A program made the position numbers and the translations under genes. Source: Coemansia sp. RSA 922 (lineage: Eukaryota > Kickxellomycota > Kickxellomycetes > Kickxellales > Kickxellaceae). From it: a stretch of DNA of 40,560 nt. This document shows positions 29,428-39,623 of the stretch, piece after piece; positions within the stretch are counted from its first letter, which is position 1, and the number at the start of each line of letters is the position of its first letter. The notes under the pieces were generated by a model. It was not told where the DNA came from. It saw only the letters and a program-made list of their open reading frames with translations, and did not search any database. The DNA lies in NCBI GenBank assembly GCA_027577415.1, contig JANBQS010000074.1:1-40560 (forward strand). Direction: 5' to 3'.

Positions 29428-32127
29428 ATGAGCGACAATGCCTCGGAGCTGCTGGACCTGGAGGAGTGCGTCACAGACTCACCACAGTACCGGGCCAAAG
29501 TACGGGAATTCGAAGAGTATGCGAGCAGCCTAGAGACGTCCATCCAGGGACTAGTAAAGGCGAGCAAAGCGCTACAGGGCATATCAACAGACTATGGTGC
29601 AAAGACCACGGATATTGTGCGGCGGGTGGCTGCAATTTCCAAGCTCTCGCCGCTCAAGGACACAAAGCTCGAGCAGCTACTCTCGGGGTTCAGCGATGTG
29701 CTGGGGGAGATTGAGCGGAACAGAGCGATGCAAAGCGAGCAACTACAGCATATACTTGTGCAGCCTATGGAAGAGCTAGCCGAGAATGGTCTATTGTCCA
29801 AGATCAAGTCATCGAGGCGCCGGCTGGACTCGCTGCAGGGGGACTACGAGATGCAGCTGACCAAGCTGCTGGCGAAAAAGTCATCTGAACCCCTGTTGGA
29901 GCAGCAGGAGCGAGATGTCGAGGCGGCAAAGAGCCGGTACACTAACCAGATGCAGCATTTGTCCCTGGACCTCAATAGCCTGGCATCGGTCAAGCGCGTT
30001 GAGGTCCTTGAGGGCTTCCTGTCGCTCATGTATGCGCAGTACGCGCACTACCACCAGGCGTTTTCGTCGTTTCGTGACTTTGAGCCGACTATGCGGTCGA
30101 TGGGCGAGTACATCGCTCAGGCGCGGCGTGAGGCCCAAGAGGAGATTGACGAGGCTACGACGCTGGTTGTCGCGCCGAGTCAGAGCGACGGAGCAAACCT
30201 TGGCAGCAGAGACAGGTCTATTGACGATGGCGGGTATGTCCAAGTCGGGCAGCAGGACGACGATGGCGCTGGGCCATATGACTCCATTCGCAGCGTCGAT
30301 GCTTTGGATGCCCCCGCAGAGCTCGCTGCTACGGCCAAGAGTGCGAAGCACACGTCAGCGGACTCGCTGTCTGTAGTGTCAGCGCTTGCCGGCAGTAGTC
30401 GAAGCGGTCGGGCTGCTGCGTCCAGGTCTCAGCGGCGATCGATTGCGTCGATCTCGCTTAGCCCGCACGGCCTGTTCCAGATAGCAGGGTATCTCTTTCT
30501 GCGCAGCCAATATTCGATAATGGCGTCGTGGCAGCGGCGGTGGTTCGAGATCAAGGACGGGCACTTGGTACACTTCCAGCGCGACAACGAAAAGGACAAG
30601 GAGTCGGTGCCGCTGCATCTGTGCATGGTCAAGCGCGGTGTCACTCACGAGCGGCGCAATGTGTTTGAGCTGATTGCGCCCAACCGGACTTACATCTTGC
30701 AGGCTGAGAGCAGCTCCGACCTGGGTGCGTGGAAGGCGTGCTTAAAGCAGGCGATTGAGTCGTCGCTGTACTCGCACAATCCCATTACGCACGCGTCGGT
30801 GGCTCTGGGCCTGGTGCCACTGAAGGCCGTGAGATCGAGCTCGCAGCCGGCTGTCACTCGCTCCGGGTCGCCCGTGACCGACGGCGTGCCACAAGTGCAC
30901 GTTACGCTGAGCAGCCAGCGGAATAGCTCGGCTAACGTCGCTGCCTCGCCACTAGGCGCCGACTCGAATGTGCAGGAGACGAGGATGGCCAAGATGCGCT
31001 TTCCGCCCGGCAACGACCGCTGCGTGGACTGTGGCAAGCGCGCGCCCGAGTGGGCAGTCATCAACCTGGGCATCCTCGTGTGCATTGACTGCTCGGGCAT
31101 CCACCGCAGCCTGGGCGTGCACATAAGCAAGGTGCGCTCGATCAAGCTGGACAACTGGGAGCCTGAGCTCATGCAGATCATGCAGCGTCTGGGCAACAGC
31201 CGGGTGAACCGCATCTACGAGGCCCTTGAGCCCAAGCCCGACGAGCCGAGAAAGCCAGCGCAGGAGTGTGCGCGCGACTTGAAGCAGCCCTACTTGATGC
31301 AAAAGTACGCCAATCGCTTATTTGTCGAGCGGGAGCCGTCGCCTGGCGAGGCTGACTCCAAGTTGATACTTGCGGCCCGGACGGCCGATATGCCGCTGGC
31401 TCTGGAGGCCCTGGCTCAGGGCGCTAGCGTCAGTGCTTATGACGAGAAAACTGGGTCGACTCCCCTGATTGAGGCTGTCGGTATGGGCGACTTTGGCATG
31501 CTGGAGCTGTTGTTCTTGTGGGGCGCCAACCCCAATACTCGCGCTCAGGTAACAGCCACTTCGTATATCAACGACTCGCCTCGAGGCAGCCAGGCCGGCG
31601 GCGGCAGCGGCGAGGGCAGTGATGTGGTAGCCGCTGGGATGCGCGTGTCGGGCGGCACTGCCTTGCACTTGGCTACGCGGCTGGGCAATGTGCGTGTGGT
31701 GTGGTACTTGGTACGCAAAGGCGCGCATTGGGATACGCCTGACGCCTATGGTCTGTTGCCGTTGGATATTGCGCTGGAGGACTCGAATGTGCAAGTAGTC
31801 ATGGCACTACGCTACGCCGCCTTCCAAAAGGCGTCGGGCTTGCCGCCTGGCATTTTGGCCTCGCAGCAGCGCCCTCGTCCTAGCGTTAGTGGTGGTTCGG
31901 CGGCTGAGCCGGTGGATATTCTTGATATGGACGACTCGCTTATTCGCGACTGGGCTATCCCTCCATACTCGCCGTTTGTCGACGCGCTTGCTGATGGAAT
32001 GGAGGAAATGCCGGTTGTTAGTGCTACGTCGGCGGAGTTTACAGAGTTTGCGGGCCCTGCTGCTGTTCTTGATACAGAGAGTCTTAGCGATGATGCTGAG
32101 TTTAGTGATCCTTTAACACCTAGTTAG
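29428..32127 (+). CDS. BAR-PH-ArfGAP-ankyrin protein (ACAP/centaurin-type)
   Basis: The 899-aa product has the ACAP domain order. A helical BAR region (about 1-243) precedes a Ser/Ala linker and a PH domain (about 347-450, GYLFLRSQ ... WQRRWFEIKDGHL ... WKACLKQAI). The ArfGAP domain follows (about 520-630) with zinc finger C-x2-C-x16-C-x2-C (CVDCGKRAPEW ... CIDCSGIHRSLG). The Arg of IHRSLG is the catalytic arginine finger. Ankyrin repeats lie at about 646-800 (TPLIEAVGMGDFGMLELLF, TALHLATRLGN). It is expected to stimulate GTP hydrolysis by Arf and to shape membranes in endosomal or secretory traffic. S. pombe Cnt5/Cnt6 are comparable. Fully intact; all key residues present. Confidence 0.93.
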   Translation: MSDNASELLDLEECVTDSPQYRAKVREFEEYASSLETSIQGLVKASKALQGISTDYGAKTTDIVRRVAAISKLSPLKDTKLEQLLSGFSDVLGEIERNRAMQSEQLQHILVQPMEELAENGLLSKIKSSRRRLDSLQGDYEMQLTKLLAKKSSEPLLEQQERDVEAAKSRYTNQMQHLSLDLNSLASVKRVEVLEGFLSLMYAQYAHYHQAFSSFRDFEPTMRSMGEYIAQARREAQEEIDEATTLVVAPSQSDGANLGSRDRSIDDGGYVQVGQQDDDGAGPYDSIRSVDALDAPAELAATAKSAKHTSADSLSVVSALAGSSRSGRAAASRSQRRSIASISLSPHGLFQIAGYLFLRSQYSIMASWQRRWFEIKDGHLVHFQRDNEKDKESVPLHLCMVKRGVTHERRNVFELIAPNRTYILQAESSSDLGAWKACLKQAIESSLYSHNPITHASVALGLVPLKAVRSSSQPAVTRSGSPVTDGVPQVHVTLSSQRNSSANVAASPLGADSNVQETRMAKMRFPPGNDRCVDCGKRAPEWAVINLGILVCIDCSGIHRSLGVHISKVRSIKLDNWEPELMQIMQRLGNSRVNRIYEALEPKPDEPRKPAQECARDLKQPYLMQKYANRLFVEREPSPGEADSKLILAARTADMPLALEALAQGASVSAYDEKTGSTPLIEAVGMGDFGMLELLFLWGANPNTRAQVTATSYINDSPRGSQAGGGSGEGSDVVAAGMRVSGGTALHLATRLGNVRVVWYLVRKGAHWDTPDAYGLLPLDIALEDSNVQVVMALRYAAFQKASGLPPGILASQQRPRPSVSGGSAAEPVDILDMDDSLIRDWAIPPYSPFVDALADGMEEMPVVSATSAEFTEFAGPAAVLDTESLSDDAEFSDPLTPS

Positions 32128-32421
32128 TGGACACATCTTACTTTTTCAAATAAACGGAATTTTAGCATGGCAGTGTGCAAGGGAGGAGGGGGCGCGCCCT
32201 CCAAAAGAAAATAATAAGAAAAAGGGGGACCTTTGTCCACCAATTTTCTAAAAAAAAAATTTTTTTTTTTGAGGCGGATGGCGAGCAATGTTAAAGTCTC
32301 TCTTTGAAAAATCAACCAAAAGGATAATCGACGGGGTTGCTCCAGTCAACGCTTCTGTGCTCTTTTTTTTTTGCTCGAGAGGTAGAGGTGAAAGACAATT
32401 TTTTTTCTCTTCAACTCGTGC
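32128..32421. other. Intergenic before the family C array
   Basis: Homopolymer-rich DNA (A and T runs around 32225-32270). It has a GC-rich patch ggcgcgcc (32190-32197). No gene seen. Confidence 0.45.
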
Positions 32422-32460
32422 TATAAAAAGAGAGGGAATGGAGAGCGCCCACTTTTTTCT
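32422..32460 (+). promoter_or_regulatory. Family C core promoter, C1
   Basis: TATAAAA at 32422, and 24 nt further the element cgcccactttttt (32446), then a pyrimidine-rich leader to the ATG at 32564. The same pair at the same spacing precedes all five family C genes. Confidence 0.65.
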
Positions 32461-32563
32461 CTCTTTCTTTTTTTCTTCAGTTCTCTTATTCTTGTCTAAA
32501 TCTTACTTACCATTTTATATATCTAACAAGAACAGCAAGATTTACGTATCGTCTAACCAAGAA

Positions 32564-32905
32564 ATGTCCTACTTGCAAGTGTTTACAACCAAGACCGAAC
32601 TAGAGACCTATGTGGCTGCGTCGAAATCCAACAAGTGTATGGTCATAATGGTACGTTATCCCGAGTTCCTACAAAAGTGCAAGCCGGAAGTACTGAATAA
32701 GATAGAACTCCCTCCTAAGCTGTTGGCTAATTCCCTTGTCACTGACGGCTGTGGCAACGCTCTTTATATTGGAGATGATAGTCGTGCTGTGGAAGATGAA
32801 CTTAAAGTCGATGAAAAGTATTTCGTTAGGCCTATTGAATGCCCAACTTCTGCTGAAGCTATTATCGCTAATATCGTGGCGGTACTCAAATTCTATAGCG
32901 ATTAA
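32564..32905 (+). CDS. Small-protein family C, member C1 (113 aa)
   Basis: ATG 32564 is chosen because it places the family's invariant cysteine at residue 25 (SNKCMVIMV), as in all paralogues; the upstream in-frame extension is leader. The pattern is a short strand (LQVF), a helix (TELETYVAAS), Cys25 followed by a hydrophobic strand, and later an ALYIG strand (Tyr68; relatives have YTG near 61). It is the most divergent member in its second half. No signal peptide or TM. The beta-alpha-beta opening recalls a thioredoxin-like fold without the CxxC pair, but this is only a structural guess. Unknown function. Confidence 0.65.
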   Translation: MSYLQVFTTKTELETYVAASKSNKCMVIMVRYPEFLQKCKPEVLNKIELPPKLLANSLVTDGCGNALYIGDDSRAVEDELKVDEKYFVRPIECPTSAEAIIANIVAVLKFYSD

Positions 32906-33868
32906 ATTGCCTAACCACGTTTGTTAGAAACTTTATAAGGATTTTTCTACCCTTGTCAATAGAGTCGAATGTGGAAGCCAAGTAGCATACATCCGACTTA
33001 TATGTCGCATAGTTTTTTTTACATGTTGTTAGTAGATTCAAGTAAATAGAATATATTCTAACAATAAAATACTAAGCCAAAAAAGACCAAAGTTGTTGTA
33101 GGATTTGCCAGACAGCATCGACAACAGCGTTTGAGATCACACATGTTGGTCATGTGTCAAGTGCTTAATTCTTGATCAAGGCAATCACTAATGTTTATGA
33201 CAGACGCTACTACCCCACGCTCTTGGATATTTAAAGGACCACGCCGGGCGTTCCAACTTGGGTTTTCAATAACCAATTCTTATATTGTTTATTTATTTAT
33301 TTAATACGAGACATTAGAAAAGCGACTCTGGGCTCTAATTACCTTTCAACTATATAGAGACATTCAGTCTGCAGTTGAACCCACTCAGCGTCCAAATGTG
33401 CAAGTAGGCTTGGACATAAACGTTTGTTTCCTTTTTTTTATGCCATCTCCCACCATTCCTCCCCAAAAGGAGGTTTCTTTTGGCCTTTTCAGCAATTGTA
33501 AAAAAAACAACATGTTTTTCCATTTCTAAAGCAAGAATGACGTATGTAGGGAGGTAAAAGAAAAAAAATGCGTTTGTCCATCAACCACTCCCTTTTTTTG
33601 TAAACCATGGAGGCTTTGCTGGTAAAAAAAACCCCCCCACCAATCCTTTTCAAAGAAGCAAAGGCCGCAATTACAGATTCAGCTACGTCATTTTCAATAG
33701 CAATAAAAGAAAGCGTGCTCAATCATGTGTCTACCTTTTTTGCGCTCCAAAAAGGAGTGCAGGGAGAATTGCTGTTTAAAGGGAATTTATTTTCTTTTGC
33801 ACTACTTTTAAGGGAGCTTGTACTGAGAGTAGGGAGGGGGCTTCTTTACGACTCCTATTGAATTTTCT
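32906..33868. other. Intergenic C1-C2
   Basis: About 960 bp without a recognised gene. From 33430 it is rich in A, T and C runs. The part 33600-33720 (aaagaagcaaagg ... aattacag ... cattttcaatagc) resembles the duplicated upstream segment of C3 and C5, so it is probably an old regulatory copy, although an 84-codon frame (33607-33861) happens to be open. Confidence 0.45.
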
Positions 33869-33910
33869 TATAAAAATGCGAGTAAAGGAGGCCGCCCACT
33901 TTTTTTTGGA
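33869..33910 (+). promoter_or_regulatory. Family C core promoter, C2
   Basis: TATAAAAA at 33869; cgcccactttttttt at 33893, 24 nt downstream. The leader to ATG 34012 is about 100 nt, pyrimidine-rich. Confidence 0.65.
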
Positions 33911-34287
33911 CATTTCTCTTCATCACACCTTTTTGCTTTTTTTTTTTCTCCTCAGCTTCACATATTTTTTGCACTTTATTGAAGCACTAGGACACGCCCA
34001 AGAAATCTAGGATGGGCTTTCTACCACCCTACATGAATTTTTCAGAAATTAGGGACCAAGTAGAAGCTCAAGAATCCCAGTTGTGTGTAATATTTGTCAT
34101 AAATGAGACCATTGTTGATATTCCGCCATTAGAGCTTACTAAGGAGCTATTAAAACTATCCAGAGGTAGAAATGGATGTTTTCTAGCTCTATATACGGGC
34201 TCAGAGGACCTTGATTCTTTGGTTGGCTCCAGGCTTATACCAACTCATGTTGGTAAAGTAGAAAATGATGGTTTCAGTACCGCTACT

Positions 34288-34307
34288 CTCCATGTAAAAA
34301 GAACTGT
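34288..34307 (+). repeat. Target-site duplication, left copy
   Basis: CTCCATGTAAAAAGAACTGT, repeated exactly at 35903-35922. It flanks the LINE and is part of the C2 coding sequence. A 20-bp direct duplication is typical of target-primed insertion by non-LTR elements. Confidence 0.85.
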
Positions 34308-35902
34308 GATGTGATTGAGTCGTTGTATTGGAGCCCTGTATGGGCACGAACTGAGGTCACTGGCACTGAGACCTACCCAGTGCCTTAACAATAGAGAATA
34401 ATAAAAATTACTACCTACAGTCACAACCACATGCTTTGGCTTTCACCGCCGGAACTACTAAGAGTATCTTGTGTTGATGGACCACAGTCCCTTGCCCGCC
34501 ACTTTGCTCTTCCTACTGCAATGCCAATCGTCAATGAGTACCTGACACAGCTTCTTGTACTCGGCCAGTCTCCGTACCTCCATCTCCTTGGGATAAACTG
34601 GTGTGCCATCGTCGCACTCCACATCAGGTGGCCTAGGCTGGTGCATCAGTGCCCTTCGCTTCTTTGGCCTGATCGTCGAAGCCTCCTCCTTGCTGATCTG
34701 AGCGTCATTCCATGGCAGCCAGTGCTCCTGGTACTTGTGTGCCCATCTTTCATGGATGGCAACTTTCCTTAGTATTCACTGCCACTGCACTACCGACTTG
34801 AGTTCCTTATCACTGGCAAGGCTACGAGATGCCCAGTCCCTGCCCTTCTCGCCGTACTGGGCCATTTCCCACACAATCACCTCTGCTGTCTCCTGGCACC
34901 ATTGTCGTGGAATCAAAACGCATGCTGTCCTTGCCTTGGCTTCTTGCTCTATCCACTTGGCTACTGGTCCGTTGCTTTCTTTATCGATTTCTTCCACCCC
35001 TTCATTGGCATTTGCAAATTCGGCCATTGCACTTAGCCCTAGTGGTCGTACCATCGTCCACCTGTCGGCCTGCGGCATCATCGCCTGTCCCGTGCTAAGC
35101 CGGCCCCTTGGTGTACTCTGTGCCTCCAGTTCCACCACCGTCCCTCCTAGACCGAGAATCAGTCGACTTGCTGTACATGCAAAGTAGTGTTCCTGCATTT
35201 CAATTTCCACATTGCAGCGCGGGCACATTTTCCATTCAGGCTCCTCATAGGCCTGCGGGTACCATGCCCACTCCCGCTCCACCACCAGCAGCACCTTGAA
35301 CATCACGCCCAGCATGAATCCACATAGGTTGGAATCCCGCGCGTTTGTGTGGCACCATGAGTTCTTATGCGTCCAGGTCCCATTCGAGTTTGCTGACCAG
35401 TTGAGCGCTTCCAGCGTCTCCTTCAGATCATTCTCTTGGATCTCCACATTGCCGTTGGCTAAGCGCACCCGTTTGACCAGTCGTTCTGTGGCCCACACCT
35501 CTTCCTGCTGTTTCACTATCCTGCCAATCTTGTATGGTGCCAGAGAGGTGCCCGCGCACACCCAGAATGGTCATTCAGGGGGGGCGCCAATGCGGAATGT
35601 CCACCAGCCCTGCCTCTGTTGCTGTGCCTCCTTTGCGGCCTTGTCGGCTGCCTTGTTGCCCTCGTTGCCCTTGTTGCCCTTGTGGCCAGGGATCCACTTG
35701 AGCCTGAGTGCTGCCATACGTTGGCGTATCCGAGGAATAAAGAACTGGACGACGTAGGCAAATGGGGACTTGCTCCAGCTATCGTCTGCTGCATTCTGTA
35801 GCTTCCTCGTCATGGCGATGGCCGCCTGCGAGTCGCACCAAATCGTTGCCGGGGTATTCAGGGGTAAGACCGACAGTGCCGTTATGATCGCCATGATCTC
35901 GG
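34308..35902 (-). mobile_element. 5'-truncated LINE with RNase H domain (Tad1/I-like)
   Basis: A 1595-bp element on minus. Its coding frame runs 35902 to 34458 and begins inside an RNase H domain: E of EIMAIITAL, D of IWCDSQAAIA, WIPGHKGN and D of KAADKAA are present. The first catalytic Asp lies upstream and is missing, which places the 5' truncation. Next comes the LINE zinc knuckle (CPRCNVEIEMQEHYFAC), then a charged C-terminal tail (RWAHKYQEHWLPWND). Two in-frame TGA codons (35573-35571 and 34778-34776) break it; the frame is otherwise continuous. About 150 nt of 3' UTR follow, with no poly(A). RNase H after reverse transcriptase is seen in Tad1/I-type LINEs. Confidence 0.88.
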
Positions 35903-35922
35903 CTCCATGTAAAAAGAACTGT
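35903..35922 (+). repeat. Target-site duplication, right copy
   Basis: An exact copy of 34288-34307. The C2 reading frame continues through it (ACT GTT AGA), showing where the gene was cut. Confidence 0.85.
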
Positions 35923-36235
35923 TAGAACGTATTACTCTGACCCAAATATGATACTCAATATTATTATGGAAAGAATTGGCCATATTCAAGATATGCTAAA
36001 GAGTAGTAACTGGAACAGTGAGTTGGATATTCCACCACATCTTATCCAGAAATTATCAACGGAATTGCCCGAGATCTTTGCTAGTCAATGGTACAGGAAG
36101 TACGTAAGAGCGCAGTAAATAAGTGGTTATAATAGAGCTAAGAAGAGGAGATATAATTGTTTGTAGATTGTTTTATGTATTACCCACTGTGCTTTGCTGC
36201 TGGCTTGTGTTTGAACCTTTCTTTCTCGGAATCCG

Positions 36236-36565
36236 CAGCACGCTTTTGTCCACCTCCCCCAAAAGCCGTTAAAAAGAAACTTTTTTGTCTTTGTAAAATG
36301 ATGTCATTGGAAGTAGGCGGGCATGGTCGAGTGTAAAGAAGAAAAGAAAATGCTTTGTGCACCAACTGTTTTGAAAGTGCAAAGGCTTTGTTCTTTGAAA
36401 ATTACTGTGTATGTCAACATGACCTTCAATTACATCATTTGCTACTCCAACTGCGGTTTTCGTCATTCCCAAAAATAAAGAGGAAAAAGGGGGCTTCAAT
36501 CCAATAGCCACCAAAGAAACAGGTTTGGCGCTTCTTGGCTAATAGCAGTGAGGGAATGTTTGCGT
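36236..36565 (+). repeat. Duplicated upstream segment, copy a (before C3)
   Basis: 330 bp that closely match 39063-39395, from cagcac(g/a)cttttgtcc to gagggaatgtttgcgt. Notable shared words include atgatgtcattgg, attacatcatttgc (CRE/ATF-like TGATGTCA/TTACATCA cores) and aggtttggcgcttcttggc. It ends about 150 bp before the C3 TATA box. Likely regulatory DNA duplicated with the genes. Confidence 0.7.
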
Positions 36566-36716
36566 AATGTGATGCAACAATTAGAGAAGGTGGTTGTTTT
36601 CTTGCCTGGCACTTCTTTGAAAGTATGGTGACCCCATTAGAAGCAAGCGTTTGCTTGGTTTTCGGCATTGCTTGGGTTGGGAGTTGTGATGCCTCTACAT
36701 TGCCATTAGATTTTGC

Positions 36717-36755
36717 TATAAAACGTGAGCTAGGGTGGTCGTCCACTTTACACAA
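36717..36755 (+). promoter_or_regulatory. Family C core promoter, C3
   Basis: TATAAAA at 36717; cgtccacttt at 36740, 23 nt on. A slightly diverged form of the shared pair. ATG follows at 36832. Confidence 0.6.
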
Positions 36756-36831
36756 TTATCTTAACCATACATTTGCATATTCTGCCTTCTATTCAAGCAC
36801 AAGAACCAACGCTCGCCTGAGAAACCGAAAA

Positions 36832-37158
36832 ATGAGCAACCTACAAAAGTTTTCTAATCTTGCTGATATCCAGGCTTGTGTAGCACAGCGCAACTCAGAA
36901 AATTGCACTATATTTGCTATGCGCAACAAAGTTGAAAACATTCCGGAAATTAAGTTGAGTGATGAACTGCATAAACTATCTGAAGGCCAGGGAGGTTGGT
37001 TTTTAGCTCTCTACACTCATACTGATGGTGTTTATTCTCAGTTAGGCGAGAGCTATAATGTGACAGAGATTTATTCCACCACTCCAAGCGAGGTTTCGAA
37101 TGAAATCTCGAACGAACTTGGTATATTCCGTGCATTGTTGTCAGTAAATAATATATGA
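36832..37158 (+). CDS. Small-protein family C, member C3 (108 aa)
   Basis: MSNLQKFSNLADI opens the protein. Cys25 (ENCTIFAM), LSDE at 42-45 (matching LTKE of C2 and C4) and GWFLALYTH with Tyr61 fall on the family positions without gaps relative to C2. The stretch LSDELHKLSEGQGGWFLALY is near-identical in pattern to C2, making C2 and C3 the closest pair. The upstream start in the same frame is ignored because it would shift Cys25 and overrun the promoter. Soluble, slightly acidic. Unknown function. Confidence 0.68.
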   Translation: MSNLQKFSNLADIQACVAQRNSENCTIFAMRNKVENIPEIKLSDELHKLSEGQGGWFLALYTHTDGVYSQLGESYNVTEIYSTTPSEVSNEISNELGIFRALLSVNNI

Positions 37159-38094
37159 CCAAGCCTTTCAGGTTTGAAAAATGTATGTGATGACTAGGAG
37201 CCCATTGATGGCGATGAGTCCAACAAATGGCGAGTGGAGAAAGAACCTTTGTACGGGCCAGCTCATAATGATGTGTAGTACAGAATCAAGAGTGGGAGCA
37301 TTGGCAGATGAGAGTGTCTAATGTTTTTTTAGTTTATCTTGTGAACGCCGAGGATACATAAGAAGGCAGTGCTCTGGCACAGTTTCTGTTGTTTCTTCAC
37401 CGAATAATAAAACCTCTAAAACATATATTTTCTCCCTATATATTTACTTACAACAGATAGCCTGTGGTTGCGAAGATGGGCCTAATATCTAAATTGCTAA
37501 ACATCTACATTATTATTTTTACCTCTTATAAGAAAGCATAGGTGTCCTGGTATTCTACTGCCTTTAGTTGACAGTGTTCACAATAAAATTTGCAATAATA
37601 AATAACCGTCCATCTTGAAAAGTACGCAGTGACTAGAATGAGACAGAAAAATCCATAGCAAGGGAACTGGCATGGTGGTACTTACATCTTTAATTTCAAC
37701 CCAGAAAAGCTATTATGAACAAAAAAGAATTGGATATCGTGATATTGTGACATCTACTCTCTGCATCATCTCCCTATACCAAATTCAAGTAGGATTATAT
37801 TCAAGTTTAGCTCGCTCTTGATGCCCTCTCCAGGTGGCTAATACCAGTTTGATAATACAAAATTGAAGTAGAAAAGGCTTTGTCGATGAACTTTCTAAAG
37901 AAAACAGGTTTCCCAGCCTAAAGCTATAATTAGCCATTGCCATTGAGAAAGCAAAGTGTGCGGTTGGGGATGACAGTGCAGTCTTGCTTTGAAAATATGC
38001 AGCAAAGAAAATCGAGCAGAATGTTTCCAATCAACGCCCCATCCTTCTTTAAAAGCTTTTTGAAAGAGAATCGCCTCCCTCCCAAAAAAATTTC
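37159..38094. other. Intergenic C3-C4
   Basis: About 936 bp of AT-rich DNA. A TATA-less stretch with several short frames; the minus frame 37785-38030 has no motif. No gene or family C remnant could be recognised. Confidence 0.45.
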
Positions 38095-38130
38095 TATAAA
38101 AAAGGGGGGGGAAGGCAGGCACCTCTTGTT
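38095..38130 (+). promoter_or_regulatory. Family C core promoter, C4
   Basis: TATAAAAAA at 38095; the second element is weaker (ggcacctcttg, 38118) but keeps about the same 23-24-nt distance. ATG at 38205. Confidence 0.5.
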
Positions 38131-38204
38131 TTATTTTCACCCCCCATATTCTCCATTTTATTTTTATTCTCTAATCCAGGCCTATTCTCCTAACAATTAT
38201 AAGA

Positions 38205-38552
38205 ATGAGCCCTTTTCCAGTTATTAGCACCTTTGAGCAACTTGTGGAGTATCTACGTGCCACATTTTTCCCGATATGTGTCATATTTACAGGTATTGAT
38301 TCAAAGGGTACGTCTGAAAGAAATGACTTGACAAAGGAAGACCTGCAGAGTATGTTGAATTTGAAACTCTGCAGCTTAGTGACTTACACCGGCCCTGTGG
38401 AAGGCTTGGCCGATTTGAGTATTCCGAATGTTACGACAAAAGTTATTGATATTCTGGCATATAAATCTGAAGAGAGTATTGCCACCTCCGTGACGAATTT
38501 TTATGACAAGCAACCAAAACCAGAAATAAAAGAAATACTCCAATTTAAGTGA
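38205..38552 (+). CDS. Small-protein family C, member C4 (115 aa)
   Basis: Starts MSPFPVISTFEQLVEYL. Cys25 (FPICVIFTG), LTKE at 42-45, Cys56 and Tyr61 (CSLVTYTG) coincide in position with C2, although overall identity is low. The C-terminal half (KVIDILAYKSEESIATSV) has no obvious counterpart in the others. Ends EILQFK. No signal peptide or TM; intact. Family membership rests on the aligned positions and the promoter. Confidence 0.68.
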   Translation: MSPFPVISTFEQLVEYLRATFFPICVIFTGIDSKGTSERNDLTKEDLQSMLNLKLCSLVTYTGPVEGLADLSIPNVTTKVIDILAYKSEESIATSVTNFYDKQPKPEIKEILQFK

Positions 38553-39062
38553 ACAACTAAGTGTAGTTTTGAATTTAGCAAAAACTCGATAAAGGAAATA
38601 CCTGATCAACATGTCGCACTAAGGGGTAGATTTGGAATCAAGAGGAGCTATGAGCTGAAATGTGAAGTGGCTGCTTAATTTGCTCTCTACTTTGTAGTTA
38701 AATTTCAAAGACAGGGCCGAATCATGTTCTGGATATAGGTTTCTCAAGTAGTTTCTTTTATATATAATTTTTGTTTTTAAGAATTGTTATGACCAATTGT
38801 TTTAATGGCTGTTTTTTTATCAGCTATTCATAAAAAACGACATGCTGAATGTTTGCCAGTACTTGAAACTTGCTTTCTCCTGTACACAGTTGGTTTTCAC
38901 TGCCCCCTTTCAACAGCAATTAGTAAGGGTGGCTTTCCTTCTTTACATAAGGAAGGGGAAAGCCGATGCCCTTGGAAGTGGGTGGGCATGGTGATTTGGT
39001 TCTTCGAAAATTGCTGTGTGGATGCCAAAAATGTGCTGCCATGTCTACTTTTGCTACCCCAA
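38553..39062. other. Intergenic C4 to upstream repeat
   Basis: No gene seen. Around 38965-39050 lies a shorter, diverged copy of part of the upstream segment (cttggaagtgggtgggcatgg ... ttcgaaaattgctgtgtg), in tandem with the longer copy that follows. Confidence 0.45.
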
Positions 39063-39395
39063 CAGCACACTTTTGTCCCCCTCCCTCAAAAGCCGTTAAA
39101 AGAGAGCTTTTTCTTCTTTGTAAAATGATGTCATTGGAAGTGGGTGGGCATGGTCGCGTGAAAAGAAGAAAAGAAAATGCTTTGTACACCAACTGCTGCT
39201 TTGAAAGTGCAAAGGCTTTGTTCTTTGAAAAATTACTGTGTGTGTCATGAGCTTCAATTACATCATTTGCTACTCCAACTGCGGTTTTCGTCATTCCCAA
39301 AAATAAAGAGGGGAAAAAGGCGGCTTCAATACATTAGCCATCAAAGAAACAGGTTTGGCGCTTCTTGGCTAATAGCAGTGAGGGAATGTTTGCGT
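39063..39395 (+). repeat. Duplicated upstream segment, copy b (before C5)
   Basis: 333 bp matching 36236-36565 with scattered substitutions and small indels. It lies about 230 bp before the C5 TATA box. Open frames within it are incidental. Confidence 0.7.
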
Positions 39396-39623
39396 CATGG
39401 GAAGTAAAAATAGAAAAAATAGATTGTTTTCTTGCTTTGTGGTCCTGGGACAAAGAGGCTTGAGGTAGAAGAAAACAAGTTTTTCTGTAAAAAGAGCAAA
39501 AAAGTAAATTCAACTGCGTAAGCGTCCAAAAATAAAGCATCTCACTCGTTTCCCCCCTTTTTTTCTGCTACTTACATCGAAAGTGGGGAAATATTCCCAC
39601 CATTTTTTCTTTGCGGCTTATGC

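Larger units (their letters stand above)
34012..36118 (+). pseudogene. Family C member C2, split by a LINE insertion
   Basis: The first part (34012-34307) encodes a normal family start: Cys25 (QLCVIFVI), LTKE at 42-45, and CFLALYTG with Tyr61. After codon 99 the frame meets the inserted element and stops at 34312-34314. Beyond the element, the same frame resumes in phase after the duplicated target (35903-35922) and continues about 65 codons (ILNIIMERIGHI, ELDIPPHLIQKL, ELPEIFASQWYRK) to TAA 36116-36118. The undisrupted gene would have been about 164 codons, longer than its relatives. No other lesion is seen in either part, so the insertion may be young. A 100-residue truncated product remains possible. 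Confidence 0.8.

Noticed and set aside
29881..30351. Overlapping 150-codon frames on both strands
   Set aside because: Shadows of the ArfGAP gene in GC-rich sequence.
33607..33861. 84-codon open frame before C2
   Set aside because: Coincides with upstream regulatory DNA similar to other family C promoters.
34012..34314. C2 as a complete 100-aa gene
   Set aside because: The stop is created by the inserted LINE and the frame resumes after it; better described as a split gene.
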